The position numbers were made by a program, and so were the translations under genes. A DNA stretch of 64,000 nt from the NCBI GenBank assembly GCA_963794185.1, contig CAWCDM010000016.1:47316-111315 (forward strand). Reading direction: 5' to 3'. Under the pieces are notes generated by a model. That model did no database searches. It worked only from the letters and a program-made list of their open reading frames with translations, and was not told the DNA's origin. The number at the start of each line of letters is the position of its first letter. Within the stretch, counting starts at the first letter, position 1. This document shows positions 9,116 to 19,303 of the stretch, piece by piece. This DNA comes from JAMXLO01 sp963794185 (GTDB lineage: Bacteria; Pseudomonadota; Alphaproteobacteria; Acetobacterales; Acetobacteraceae).

Positions 9116-10618
9116 TCAGTCGCCCTTCGTCACATGCACCGGTGGCACCGCGCCGAACCACTCCGGCCGCGCACGTTCGATCTGCGCGGCAAGCTGCAGC
9201 AGAAGGTCCTCGCGGGCGAAATTGCCGTAGAGCTGCACGCCGATGGGAAGACCGTCACTGTCCAGACCTGCCGGGATGTTGATGCCGGGCAGCCCGGTCT
9301 CGTTGCCGGGCATGGTATAGCGACAGGCATCGGCGAGTCGGTTCACCCACGGATCCAACGCCTCGTCCCGCAGCAGCGAGTAGGGACCATTGGCCTCCGG
9401 CACGCGGATCGCCAAGGTCGGCGTCAGCAGCATGTCGTAGCGGTCCATGAGCGCGCCGAACTGGCGGGTGACGGTATTGTTCGCAGCCATCATGCGGAAG
9501 ATGTCAAACTTGTCGTAGCGGTCGGCAGCCTCGTAGTGACGCCACGTCATCGGGTTCAGCAGATGCTTCAAATCGCTGGTGGCAATTCCCTTGTCCGCCG
9601 CCATCGTGGTGAACAGCGCGCGGCTGCTGAGCCACTGGGTCATGTAGCCCCACCACATGGTCTCCCAGTCGCAGATCGCGTCGTCGTTCAGTTCCTCGAC
9701 TGCATGGCCGAGCGATTCCAGCAGGCGTGCGGCCTCGCGCACGCGCGCCGCCACTTCGGGATCGGTGTCGGTGCCGCGGCCCCAGCGCGCGGTGGACAGC
9801 CCGATCTTCAGCGGGCCCGGTTCGCGCGCGGTCGCATCCAGATAGGAGCCGGCCGGCGCGCCCATCCTGATGAACGATCCGCCGTTGGGAACGCGGCTCA
9901 GATAGTCGTACACCGCGGCAGTGTCGCGTACAGTTCGGGAAACCACGCCGTCGATGCTGATGCGCGTGACGTACTCATTGCGTGCCAGCGGCTGCGGCAC
10001 GCGTCCGCGCGAGGCCTTCAGCCCGACCAGGCCGCAGAACGAGGCCGGGATGCGGGTGGATCCTCCGCCGTCCGAGGACATGGAAAGCGGCACGATGCCC
10101 GCGGCGACCGAAGCAGCCGAACCACCGGACGAACCGCCGGGCGTGCGCCGCAGGTTCCAGGGGTTGCGCGTCACCTTGACCGCGCCGCGATAGTCGGTGG
10201 TGGTGTCGAAGGTCATGCCGAACTCGGGCGTCGTGGAACGGCCGAGGGGCACCAGTCCAGCGCGCAGGAAATTCTCCACCACCGGGTCGGTCGCGCCGAT
10301 GCGCGTATCCCTGGTGAAGGCCGATCCAGAGTCCTGCATGCGTCCCTTCAGTCCGGAGCCGAGGTCCTTCAGGAAGATCGGCACGCCATACAGTTTTCCC
10401 GATTTGTCCGGTTGGTCAGCATCCGGATTGGCCTGCACATCGGCGAACACCTCGATCACCGCCTCGAGCTTTGGATTGAGCCGCGTCACCGCTGCCGCCG
10501 CCTGCGCGGCGACCTGCTGGGCGCTCACCTGCCGAGTCCGCACGCGTTCGGCCAGTGCCAAGCCGTCGTGACGCGCCCATTCCTCCCAGCTCATCGCATG
10601 GCCTGTTTCTGCCGCCAT
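9116..10618 (-). CDS. Amidase signature (AS) family amidohydrolase
   Basis: Hydrolyses an amide bond; substrate unknown. The Ser-cisSer-Lys triad is readable: Lys in 'VPIFLKDLGSG', cis-Ser and Ser in 'GGSSGGSAASVAAGI' followed by 'SMSSDGGGSTRIPASFCGL'. About 500 residues, typical. Start chosen at 10618 (MAAETGHAMSWEEW), with GGGGAG six bases upstream; the frame extends to 10810 but that part is antisense to the next gene. It is divergent from the VOC protein gene (start 10722), leaving about 100 bases for both promoters, and the MFS gene follows immediately, suggesting an uptake-plus-hydrolysis pair. Confidence 0.93.
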   Translation of the reverse strand: MAAETGHAMSWEEWARHDGLALAERVRTRQVSAQQVAAQAAAAVTRLNPKLEAVIEVFADVQANPDADQPDKSGKLYGVPIFLKDLGSGLKGRMQDSGSAFTRDTRIGATDPVVENFLRAGLVPLGRSTTPEFGMTFDTTTDYRGAVKVTRNPWNLRRTPGGSSGGSAASVAAGIVPLSMSSDGGGSTRIPASFCGLVGLKASRGRVPQPLARNEYVTRISIDGVVSRTVRDTAAVYDYLSRVPNGGSFIRMGAPAGSYLDATAREPGPLKIGLSTARWGRGTDTDPEVAARVREAARLLESLGHAVEELNDDAICDWETMWWGYMTQWLSSRALFTTMAADKGIATSDLKHLLNPMTWRHYEAADRYDKFDIFRMMAANNTVTRQFGALMDRYDMLLTPTLAIRVPEANGPYSLLRDEALDPWVNRLADACRYTMPGNETGLPGINIPAGLDSDGLPIGVQLYGNFAREDLLLQLAAQIERARPEWFGAVPPVHVTKGD

Positions 10619-10721
10619 CGGTCGCTCCCCCTTCTCCAACCCCCGTCCCCATGGACCGGGGGCGCCGGCTGGCATTATCATGCGCCAAACGATGGAAAAC
10701 CGGCAGAGGGGACCCCTGAGA

Positions 10722-11618
10722 ATGAACGACACCATGGCCGCAAAGCCGCAATTCGATCGCACGGCCGAGGACCTCGGCAACATCGTCGAACTCGGGCATG
10801 TCAACGTCACCGTGCCCGATCAGAGCAAGGCGACCGCCTATTACCTGATGGGCCTCGGCCTGACCCGCGACCCGTATCTGATGGCCGGGCTCGAGAATAT
10901 GTGGGTGAATGTCGGCCGCGGCCAGTTCCATCTGCCGACGCGCAACCCGCCGCAGGTCGTGCGCGGCACCACGGCGCTGGTGATGCCCGACCTGGAGGCG
11001 CTGCTGAAGCGGCTCGACTACGCGCAGAAATTCCTGGAGGGCACCAAATTCAGCTTCCGCGAGGCGGGCGACGTTGTCGAGACGACGTGCCCGTGGGGCA
11101 ACCGCATCCGCGTGCACGCGCCCGATCCGGCAAGGTTCGGCAATCTCCGCCTCGGCATGCCGTATGTCGAGTTCGACATTCCGGCCGGCACCGATCTTTC
11201 GGCGATCGTGCGCTTCTATCGCGAGATCGTCGGCGGCATCGCCGGCGTGGCGAAGGATGAGCGCGGGTCCTATGCCTGGGTCAGCACATCGGGCGACAGC
11301 AAGGTGACCTATCGCGAGACCGACAAGCCGCAGCCGGAGTACGACGGGCATCACATCCAGATCACGCTGGCCGACTTCTCCGGCCCGCACAGGAAGCTTC
11401 TGGAGCGCGGCCTGATCGCCGAGGAAAGCGACCAGCACCAGTACCGGTTCCTCGATATTGTCGATGTGGACACCAACAAGCCGCTGTTCCGCATCGAGCA
11501 CGAGACGCGCAGCATGCGTCACCCGATGTTCAACCGCACGTATGTCAACCGCAACCCGGACATGACCAACCGCAACTTCGCGCCGGGCCACGAGGTCGGC
11601 ATCTGGGCGCTCGCCTGA
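10722..11618 (+). CDS. VOC (glyoxalase/extradiol dioxygenase-like) family protein
   Basis: Two vicinal-oxygen-chelate modules: the first begins 'NIVELGHVNVTVPDQSKAT' and the second 'LGMPYVEFDIPAGTDLSAI'. Each has the betaalphabetabetabeta pattern with candidate metal ligands (His in GHVNV, Glu in the following strands, His in 'YDGHHIQITL'). 298 residues from ATG 10722, chosen because GAGGGGAC lies about ten bases upstream and because residues before it look unconserved. The next gene is a MaoC-like hydratase 24 bases downstream, implying a shared catabolic role; isomerase, lyase and ring-cleavage activities are all known in the superfamily, so the reaction is open. Confidence 0.85.
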   Translation: MNDTMAAKPQFDRTAEDLGNIVELGHVNVTVPDQSKATAYYLMGLGLTRDPYLMAGLENMWVNVGRGQFHLPTRNPPQVVRGTTALVMPDLEALLKRLDYAQKFLEGTKFSFREAGDVVETTCPWGNRIRVHAPDPARFGNLRLGMPYVEFDIPAGTDLSAIVRFYREIVGGIAGVAKDERGSYAWVSTSGDSKVTYRETDKPQPEYDGHHIQITLADFSGPHRKLLERGLIAEESDQHQYRFLDIVDVDTNKPLFRIEHETRSMRHPMFNRTYVNRNPDMTNRNFAPGHEVGIWALA

Positions 11619-11642
11619 CGACCTGATGCAAGGACGATCGCC

Positions 11643-12446
11643 ATGGCCCTCCAGCCCTACCATGTGTCGGCGTACAACACCGCGAAGGCGTCGGAGAACA
11701 AGATCCACGACGACGCCACTGCGCGACGGTTCGGCTTCACGGGCGGGCTGGTGGGCGGCGTGCATGTCTACGCCTACATGACGCACCTGCCGGTGGCGCA
11801 CTGGGGCCGCGCATGGCTCGAGCGCGGCACCGGCGACTGCAAATTCGCCAAGCCGGTCTATGAGGGCGACATCGCCGAGATCACCGCCGACGAGACGAAA
11901 GAGGGCCTGGCACTGACGGTGCGCAGTCACGGTGAACTCTGCGCGACGGGATCGGCGACGTTGCCATCCACTCTTATCGTGCCGTCGTCGGCCGAATTCG
12001 CGGCAGCCACGCCGCCCATGCATGACGCCCGTCCGCCTGCCGATGAACGCTCGCTCGCGGTCGGCGCCTGGCTCGGCATGAACCCGCTGATCGTCACGTC
12101 GGACTATCATGCGCAGGACCTGAAGGACACGCGCGAGACCGATCCGCTCTATGCGGCGGAGGGCATCGTGCACCCCGGCACGATCCTGCGCTGCTGCAAC
12201 TGGGTGCTGTCGCACAACGTGATGCTGCCAGCCTGGATGCATGTCGGCAGCACGGTGCAGAACCTCGACATTGCGCACATCGGCGACACGCTGAGCGCGC
12301 GCGCGCGCGTGACGCAGAACTACGAGCGCAAGGGCCACAAATTCGTCGAGGTTGACGCGTTGGTGCTGGCGAACGAGCGCACACCCTTGGCGCGCGTCAC
12401 CCACACCGCGATCTACCGACCGCGGCAGTTGGCCGAAGCGGCCTGA
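11643..12446 (+). CDS. MaoC-like acyl dehydratase / hotdog-fold protein
   Basis: Hotdog-fold enzyme likely hydrating or dehydrating an acyl-CoA. 'HDDATARRFGFTGGLVGGVHVYAYMTHL' near residues 22-49 resembles the MaoC active-site Asp/His loop (FTGGLVGGVHV). A second hotdog-like region begins around 'EGIVHPGTILRCCNWVLSHNVMLPAWMHVGS', so this is a double-hotdog protein (267 residues). RBS AAGGAC precedes the ATG. Cotranscribed with the VOC gene upstream and part of the acyl-CoA gene block at 3.9-12.4 kb. Confidence 0.8.
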   Translation: MALQPYHVSAYNTAKASENKIHDDATARRFGFTGGLVGGVHVYAYMTHLPVAHWGRAWLERGTGDCKFAKPVYEGDIAEITADETKEGLALTVRSHGELCATGSATLPSTLIVPSSAEFAAATPPMHDARPPADERSLAVGAWLGMNPLIVTSDYHAQDLKDTRETDPLYAAEGIVHPGTILRCCNWVLSHNVMLPAWMHVGSTVQNLDIAHIGDTLSARARVTQNYERKGHKFVEVDALVLANERTPLARVTHTAIYRPRQLAEAA

Positions 12447-12458
12447 TCCGAGGCTTTT

Positions 12459-12491
12459 TCCCCGCCCCTCTCCGCTGTGCGGGGGAGGGGG
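12459..12491. repeat. C-block/G-block hairpin downstream of the MaoC-like gene
   Basis: The sequence CCCCGCCCCTCTCCG, a short loop, then GCGGGGGAGGGGG forms a stable hairpin right after the stop at 12446. It is related to the longer elements at 8984 and 26878 and may end transcription of the VOC-MaoC pair, although there is no T tract after the stem. Confidence 0.55.
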
Positions 12492-12518
12492 TGATGAACG
12501 CCCCCCTTTTCGAATCTG

Positions 12519-13170
12519 TCAGCTTTCGGGCCATTGCATCGACCGGGGCGCGCGGGCTGCGAAACCTGCCGTTGCAGCGGCTTCCAAGATGCCGAGCACA
12601 ATCGCCGTTCGGCGCATGTGGTGAAAGCGCCGGGTCGAGGCGGAAACGCGTTGACACATGCGAGTTCGGCAATGCAGAAAGTTTCGGAGTTCGTCGTGGG
12701 TTCGGCAGTATCGCCTGGCTGATGTGACGCTCTTGAAGCCGAGCATCGGTCGACATCGGCTCCTGATGCCGCGGTGGTCCTGCTCACGACGATTGTTCAA
12801 GTAGCGGTTTGTCCGCTGCCGCGCGCGATTGCCGAGCTCGGTCCGGATCGCCTTGGGATAGGCGTCATGGCCGTCGGTGGTGACGCGATCCGGCGTGACA
12901 CCAGTAACCGCCCTGGCCGACCGGAAGGATGCCTTGGCGGCAGCAAGCTCACGAAGCTCGCTCAGCATGCGGATCCCGTAGGCTCAGCTTGGAGGCGCCA
13001 GAGCACCACGAGGGCGATGACATCGCGCGGATACTGTGCACGGTTGAACGCACCAACGCTGCATTCGTTAAGCTGCTTGCGCAGTTCCCGCACCGGAACC
13101 GGCGATAGCCTTGCGTCGTCCGGTCAGGCTGCTCGTTGACCTTCGTCGATCCACACGCCGGGGACCGCAT
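12519..13170 (-). pseudogene. IS6-family transposase remnant with internal deletion
   Basis: The 3' part (12519-12910) reads as the C-terminal half of an IS6-type DDE transposase: 'VTGVTPDRVTTDGHDAYP' (second catalytic Asp), 'RTNRYLNNRREQDHRG' (Glu region) and 'CRPMLGFKSVTSARRYCRTH'. The 5' part (about 12949-13170) still shows a Cys-rich start ('GYRRFRCGNCASS') and, after frame slips, 'SKLSLRDPHAE', matching the N-terminal SLRDL helix of the family. The stretch between them, containing the first catalytic Asp, is missing (about 100 codons), so the element is dead. No clear terminal inverted repeats were found. This accounts for most of the 870 bases between the MaoC-like gene and the next SDR. 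Confidence 0.8.
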
Positions 13171-13320
13171 ACCGCTTCATCCCCAAGGGATAACGCAGCG
13201 TGCCCCATCCATCGATTGGCGCAAGGGCTGACAGAACCGGCGGGTTGGCATTTTCGGCGCCACTATCTTGCCTAATCGCCTCCCTGCGCTACGTCCATTG
13301 ATGGAGGAGGAGGAGGTCAC

Positions 13321-14076
13321 ATGAACATCCGCTTCGACGGCAAGACCGTCGCCGTCACTGGTGCCGGACACGGTTTCGGCCGCTGTATCGCACGGACTTT
13401 CGCCCATCTCGGCGCGCGCGTCTTCGCCACCGACATCGCCGCCGACGAGCTGGCGGAAACTGCGGCAGACGGCGGAATCGCCATCAGGGTCGTTGACCTG
13501 AGGGACCGCGCCGCCGGCGCCGGGTGGATCCGCCAGATCGAGGCTCAGTCCGGCGGCCCGATCTCGGTCCTGGTCAACAACGCAGGCGGCGTCGCGGGCC
13601 AGGGACCGAAGCCTCTGGAAGAGGTATCCGACGAAGACTGGAACATCCTGTTCGACATCAACGTGAACGCTGCCTTTACCCTATGCCGCGCCGCTGCGCC
13701 GGCTATGAAGCAGGCGGGCGGCGGGCGCATCGTCAACACCAGTTCGGGCGCCGGACTGCAGCCGTCGCTGACGGGGATCCAGGCGTACTGCGCCGCGAAG
13801 CACGCGGTGGTCGGGCTGACACGCCAACTCGCCCACGAGTTGGGCCCTTACAACATCACCGTGAACTCGGTCGCCCCGGGCTTCATCCGCACCAATGCCG
13901 CGACCGAGAAACAATGGGAGAGCTACGGCCCGGACGGACAAATGGCGTTGGTCGAGCGAATTGCGATGAAGCGGCTTGGCAACGCACAGGACATCGCCAA
14001 TGCCGTGGTGTTCTTCGCGTCCGATCTTGCCGGGTTTGTCAACGGCCAGGTCCTGCAGGTCGATGGCGGCCGTTGA
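13321..14076 (+). CDS. SDR family NAD(P)-dependent oxidoreductase
   Basis: 251-residue short-chain dehydrogenase with the cofactor motif 'TGAGHGFGRCIA' near residue 12, NNAGG near residue 85, catalytic Ser in NTSSGAG and the YxxxK pair in 'QAYCAAKHAVVGLTRQ'. It ends in 'VNGQVLQVDGGR'. A very strong Shine-Dalgarno (GGAGGAGGAGGAGG) lies a few bases before the ATG. It stands alone between the IS6 remnant and an MFS gene 185 bases downstream on the same strand, so substrate is unknown; import by that transporter is possible. Confidence 0.92.
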   Translation: MNIRFDGKTVAVTGAGHGFGRCIARTFAHLGARVFATDIAADELAETAADGGIAIRVVDLRDRAAGAGWIRQIEAQSGGPISVLVNNAGGVAGQGPKPLEEVSDEDWNILFDINVNAAFTLCRAAAPAMKQAGGGRIVNTSSGAGLQPSLTGIQAYCAAKHAVVGLTRQLAHELGPYNITVNSVAPGFIRTNAATEKQWESYGPDGQMALVERIAMKRLGNAQDIANAVVFFASDLAGFVNGQVLQVDGGR

Positions 14077-14260
14077 TCAGCCACTGACCCGGCGACCGTT
14101 GCCCGGAAGCCACATCCCTGTCCGCACGCGGCGCTGCGCCGACAGCGGCGCGGGGTAGGTCGGTTACCATTCTGGTCATGCACCCCCGAATGACGCATAG
14201 TATGTCAAGCTTAGAAAACGATTTGGCCTGTGCAGGGCTGAACAACAGGGAGAGGACGCC

Positions 14261-15643
14261 ATGTCGACATCGACATACGCGATGGGCACGGAGGCCGCGG
14301 TCACTGCCAAACCCGGGCTGCCATTCATCATCGCCGCTTCGTCCTGTGGCACGCTGATCGAGTGGTATGACTTCTACCTGTATGGCGTTCTCGCCCCGGT
14401 GTTCGCCACGCACTTCTTCCCCGGCGACATGCGCAACAGCTTCCTGTTCAGCCTGGGCATCTTCTGGACCGGCTTCGTGGTGCGACCGTTCGGCGCCATC
14501 CTGTTCGGCCATCTCGGCGATCTGATCGGCCGCAAGTTCACCTTCATGCTGACGCTGGGCCTGATGGGCGTCGCCACCTTCGTGGTGGGCTGCCTGCCGG
14601 TCTATGACTCGATCGGCTGGACGGCGCCGTTCCTGCTGGTGATGTGCCGCGTGATGCAGGGGCTGGCGCTGGGCGGCGAATACGGCGGCGCGGCAACCTA
14701 TGTCGCGGAGCACGCGCCCGACGGCAAGCGCGGCTTCTACACAAGCTGGATACAGACCACCGCGACCATGGGCATCGTGGTCGCACTGTTGGTGATCATC
14801 GCCTTCCGCGTCGGCATGGGAGAGGCCGCGTTCCAGGCCTACGGCTGGCGCTTTCCGTTCCTGCTGTCCGCCGTCCTGGTGATCCTGTCGGGCTACATCC
14901 GGCTGCGGCTCGAGGAGTCGCCGCTGTTCCACCGGCTGAAGACGCAGGGCAAGGCCTCGGGCAATCCGGCGCTGGAAAGCTTCGGCAGCGGCAAGAACTG
15001 GAAGCTGATCCTGGTCGCGCTGTTCGGCTTCACCGCGCCGGAGGGCGTCGTGTGGTACACCGGCCAGTTCTACGCGCTGACCTACATGATCGCGGTCCTG
15101 AAGCTGCCGTTCCTGACAGTGTACCTGATCCTGACCTTCGCACTGCTGCTCGGCGCGCCGTTCTTCCTGGTGTTCGGCTGGCTGTCCGACCGCATCGGCC
15201 GCAAGGGGATCATGATCACCGGCTTCGCGCTCGCGGTGCTGACCTACTGGCCGGTGTTCACATTGCTGAACGACTGGAAGGACAATCCGGTCATTCTGTG
15301 CATGCTGGTGTTCTACATGGTGATCCTGGTCACCATGGTGTACGGGCCGATCGCCGCCTTCCTGGTGGAACTGTTCCCGGCGCGCATCCGCTACACCTCG
15401 ATGTCGCTGCCCTACCACGTCGGCAACGGCGTGTTCGGCGGCGGCGTGCCGTTCATCGCCACCTGGCTGACGACGATAGTCGCCGGCGTGCCGCTGATCG
15501 GCCTGCTCTACCCGATGGCGGTGGCGGCAGTCGGCGTTGTCGTCGGCTCGCTGTCGGTGCGTGGTGAACCGACGCACGAGATCCGCATCTGGGACGAAGT
15601 CGGCGGCAATCCGGATGCGCCACTGGTGCCGGATCAACCGTGA
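14261..15643 (+). CDS. MFS transporter, metabolite:H+ symporter (MHS) type
   Basis: Twelve-helix proton symporter of 460 residues. The MHS hallmarks are present: 'CGTLIEWYDFYLYGVL' in helix 1, 'GAILFGHLGDLIGRKFTF' in loop 2-3, 'GLALGGEYGGAATYVAEHA' in helix 4-5 and 'GWLSDRIGRKGIMITG' in the middle loop. Family members carry organic acids, proline/betaine or shikimate-like compounds. RBS AGGGAGAGG precedes the ATG. The stop is followed by an inverted repeat (GACGGCC...GGCCGTC, 15642-15669) before a convergent gene. Confidence 0.93.
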   Translation: MSTSTYAMGTEAAVTAKPGLPFIIAASSCGTLIEWYDFYLYGVLAPVFATHFFPGDMRNSFLFSLGIFWTGFVVRPFGAILFGHLGDLIGRKFTFMLTLGLMGVATFVVGCLPVYDSIGWTAPFLLVMCRVMQGLALGGEYGGAATYVAEHAPDGKRGFYTSWIQTTATMGIVVALLVIIAFRVGMGEAAFQAYGWRFPFLLSAVLVILSGYIRLRLEESPLFHRLKTQGKASGNPALESFGSGKNWKLILVALFGFTAPEGVVWYTGQFYALTYMIAVLKLPFLTVYLILTFALLLGAPFFLVFGWLSDRIGRKGIMITGFALAVLTYWPVFTLLNDWKDNPVILCMLVFYMVILVTMVYGPIAAFLVELFPARIRYTSMSLPYHVGNGVFGGGVPFIATWLTTIVAGVPLIGLLYPMAVAAVGVVVGSLSVRGEPTHEIRIWDEVGGNPDAPLVPDQP

Positions 15644-15669
15644 CGGCCGGACCAGGCCAAGAGGCCGTC
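15642..15669. terminator. Possible bidirectional hairpin between convergent genes
   Basis: GACGGCC and GGCCGTC form a 7-base stem with a 14-base loop immediately at the MFS stop codon and 50 bases before the 3' end of the convergent cyclase pseudogene. There is no T tract, so this is a weak terminator prediction based on position and symmetry. Confidence 0.35.
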
Positions 15670-15721
15670 TCGCAACTTGCCGGAGGTTGGGATCGGGTCT
15701 TCCCGGCTTCAATTGTCCGAG

Positions 15722-18700
15722 TCACGCCAACGCGTCGAGCAGCGCCTTCGCCTGTTTGAGATCGGGCGTGTCGAAGCCCTCGGTGAACCAGCCATAGATC
15801 GGCGCGAGAAGGTCGCGGGCTTCGGCGTGGCGGCCCTGGTCGCGGCGGAGCCGGGCGAGGCTCACGGCCGCGCGCAATTCCCAGAGCTTGGCGCCTTGCT
15901 CCTTGGCGATGCTCAGGGCGTTGCGATACAGGTCTTCGGCGGCGTGGGAATGCCCCTGCCGCAACAGCAACTGGCCTTTGTGCCGGGTTAGTTCTGCTGC
16001 GAAGAAGCGCTCCCCTGTCTTTTCGGCGATATGCAAAGCCTCGTCCAACAGGGTCACGGCCTCCTCAATTTGCCCTGCGATCTCACATGCCCTGGCGAGG
16101 AGGGCATATGAGAGCGCGTCCAATTTCCCTCCGCCCCGGTGGCGCGGCAGGCGGCCAAACCCCTGCGCATCAGCGATATCCCCTCCGCCACATCGCCATT
16201 TTTGACCTTGACCCAGCCGCGATAGATCGTTCCCAAGCGCATGCCGAGGGCGAAAACCTTGCTCGGTCGCGACTGCAAGCAGCTGGTCGGCCCGCTCATC
16301 CAGGGCTGCGATGTCTCCGACGAGCGCAAGGAGCCTGGCGGAGCCCGCCAAGCTCGCAGCCAAAGTCGGCGGATGAGCCAGCCTTCGAGCCTCAGCGATT
16401 GCTGCGTTGCTCCGTGCCACTGCCTGGTCCGGAAAACCGAGACAGAACAGGACGATTCCCAAAATGCGGGTGCGCTGATCCGTAGGGGTGAATGCCGGCC
16501 TGGTGGACAAGGGAGTGGTGGGAGATCGGATCGCAGAGTGCAATCGCCTCTTCGAGATGCGACCGGGATGACGCAAACCTGCCGGCAGACATCAGGTTCA
16601 GACCGGAGGTGGTGTGACCGAGAACGAGCCCGGCAGAGTCGTTGCGCTGACGGCTCAGGCGCAGCAAATCCTCGTCCAAGCGCAGCGCCAAGTCCAATTC
16701 GCCGCGGAACACGTGATAGCGAGACTGTCCGATAGGGAACATGAAGGAACTCCGAGGGAGAACCCAGTTGCTCCCACAGCTCTCGGGCGCGGGTATAGGC
16801 ATGACCCACTTCCGGCGCGGCAGTACCCTTTGAGGTTTCGCAACACCGCACCCAAGGCGCTGCAAAATTCGAGCTCCTGTCGCTGGCGTTCCGGGTTGTC
16901 CGGCAGCAGCCCCAGCTGGTCCAGCCCTTTTTGAAATTGCGCGGCCGCTTCCGCCGTCGCCGAGCGGGCGGCGGACCTCCGACCAGCCTTGCCCCAGCAT
17001 GCGACCGATTTCTCGACTAGTCCGGCCTCGGCATAATGCTGCGCGAAGAGTTCGGGTTGGCTGTCCATCAGCTCGGGGGATTGGGTTGCGAGCGCTTCGG
17101 CGATCTGCGCGTGCAGTTGCTGCCGAGGCTTGCGCAGCAGGCTGCCGTGCGCCGCGTCCTGCACCAGCGCGTGCTTGAAGGTATAGACCGCGTCGGGCGG
17201 CGCTGCCGCGCTGGAACACCAGCTCCGAGGCGACGAGACGAGCAAGTGCGGCTTGCAGCTCGTCTTCGGGAAGGCGGCAGACGGCATGCAGCAGCGCGTA
17301 GGAAAACTCGCGTCCGATCGCCGCGCCGGTCTGCGCCACAACCCGCACCGACGCCAGGCGGTCGAGCCGCGCCATCAGCGAGTCGTGCAGCGTCGTCGGG
17401 ATCGCCAGCGGCGGCAATGCGCCGTCGAGCACGTAGCGGTCCCCTTCCTCGCGCAGCAGGCCGCTCTCCAACACGCTCTTGGTCAATTCCTCGACAAACA
17501 GCGGCACGCCATCGGCGCGCTCGACGATCTGATCGATGACCTCGTCCGGCAATGCCTTGCCGCCGGCGATCTGCTCGACCAAAGCGGTCCGATCACGCCG
17601 GTCCAGCCGATTGAGCGCCAGCATGCTGACCTGCGCCTGGCCGGTCCACGGCGGTTGGAACTCGGGCGAAACGTCACGATCAGCAGCGCCGGCAGGCTCC
17701 GAACCCGCTCGACCGCGAGGTCGAGCAGCTCGCGCGAGGTCGGGTCGATCCAATGCGCGTCCTCGAATACCATGACGACCGGCTGCTGGCGTGCCAGGCC
17801 ATCGAGCTGCCGGATCAGCGCCTCCAGCGTCCGCTCCTTCTTCCTCTGCGGACTGAGGTTCGGCAGCTTGTGGCGCTCCGAGCCCGGCAACGACAGCAGA
17901 TCGGCAAGGAGCGCGAAATCCTCGTCTGGCGGCGCGGCGCGCGGACAGCACGGCCTCGAGCTTTTCCAGCCTGGCCGCGGGCGGATCATCGCGCGCAAAC
18001 CCCGCCGCGCGGCCGAGCTGGTCGATGAAGGGGAACAGCGCGCTGTCCTGGTGATAGGGCGAGCAGAAATAGCGCAGGCGGAAATGCGGCTCGGCATGGA
18101 GGCGCTCCTCCAGCGCCGCCGTAAGGCGCGACTTGCCGATCCCGGGCTCGCCCGAAATCAGCACGACCTGGCCGTCGCCGGCCTTGGCGCGCGCCCATCG
18201 GCGCAACAGCAGGTCGATCTCCTCGTCGCGGCCAACCAGCCGGGTCAGCGCCGATCCGCGCAACGCCTCAAACCGGCTCGCCACGACGCTCGGACGCAGC
18301 ACTTGCCAGGCCGGCACCGGCCCGGCGATGCCCTTCACCTCGACGGCGCCGAGATCGCGGTATTCGAAGAGATCGCCGACCAGCCGGCGCGTGCCCGCAG
18401 CGATGACGACAGCGTCCGGCTCGGCTAAGGCCTGCAAACGGGCGGCGAGGTTGGGCGTTTCGCCGACGACCGATTGTTCCTGCGCCGGGCCTTCGCCGAT
18501 CAGGTCGCCGACGACGACCAGCCCAGTCGCGATCCCGACGCGCGCCTGCAGCTTGACGGATTTGACATCGAGGCGAGCGACAGCGTCGATTACGCCCAGC
18601 CCCGCCCGGACCGCCCGCTCGGCATCGTCCTCGTGCGCTCGCGGGTAGCCGAAATAGGCGAGCACACCATCGCCCATGTACTTGGCGACAAAGCCATCGA

Positions 18701-19091
18701 ACCCGGCGACGATCTCGGCGACGGCGCGGTGATATGCGGCAATGATCTCGCGCAGATCCTCCGGATCGAGGCGCGCGGCGAGCGCGGTCGAGCCGACCAG
18801 ATCGCAGAACATCACAGTCAGCTGCCGGCGTTCGGCCACTTCGGCGCGCGGGGCAGCGACTGTTGCCGACGACGACGGCAGGGTAAGGGTGGCCACCGGA
18901 GCAACCTCGCGCAGGCCAGCGATCGCCTCCAGCAACTTACGGCGGTGGCCGACTGCGGCAACGCCGATCTCTTTGAAATCGTCGCCGGTGAGCTGCGGCA
19001 GCACCTCCCAGTCGATCGCGTTTTCAGCGAAGGCCTTCGCGTAATGCGACAATCCGAGACCGTCCAGCCATTCGGCAATATCGATTGGCAT
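15722..19091 (-). pseudogene. SAM-adenylate/guanylate cyclase-AAA ATPase-TPR signalling protein, multiply frameshifted
   Basis: The original protein of about 1120 residues would have an N-terminal SAM-like domain ('EWLDGLGLSHYAKAFAENAI', residues 1-65), a class III nucleotide cyclase domain ('RRQLTVMFCDLVGSTALAAR', 'AKYMGDGVLAYFGYP', residues 90-260), an AAA/NB-ARC-like ATPase ('LISGEPGIGKSRLTAALEER', Walker A) and C-terminal TPR repeats ('AEDLYRNALSIAKEQGAKLW'). The reading frame changes about eight times, near 17.935, 17.67, 17.20, 16.82, 16.735, 16.505, 16.24 and 16.12 kb. The cyclase domain itself (18.3-18.85 kb) is intact in one frame of the 5' segment. Eight breaks in one gene is far above the rest of the window, so real decay is likely, possibly with added sequencing error. 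Confidence 0.85.
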
Positions 19092-19303
19092 TGTGGTGTC
19101 GTTATCCCCGGTGGGGCGTCGCTGCCCGGAGCGATCTCAGCCCCCTGCTTTCATCGCTGAAATCCAAGCACTCGTCGCATGCAGTCTGGGGGCGGTACCA
19201 ACATAGCCCAAAGCGGTTGCGGTGTGGAAGCGATCCGATCGTGTCGTTGGCCTCCAGGGACTGTAGCCAAGGCCAGGAGGCTCGCATATCCTGGGCTCTT
19301 CGA

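Noticed and set aside
14039..15712. 557-codon minus-strand frame over the MHS transporter
   Set aside because: Shadow of a strongly supported MFS gene; very high Gln, His and Asp content and no motifs.
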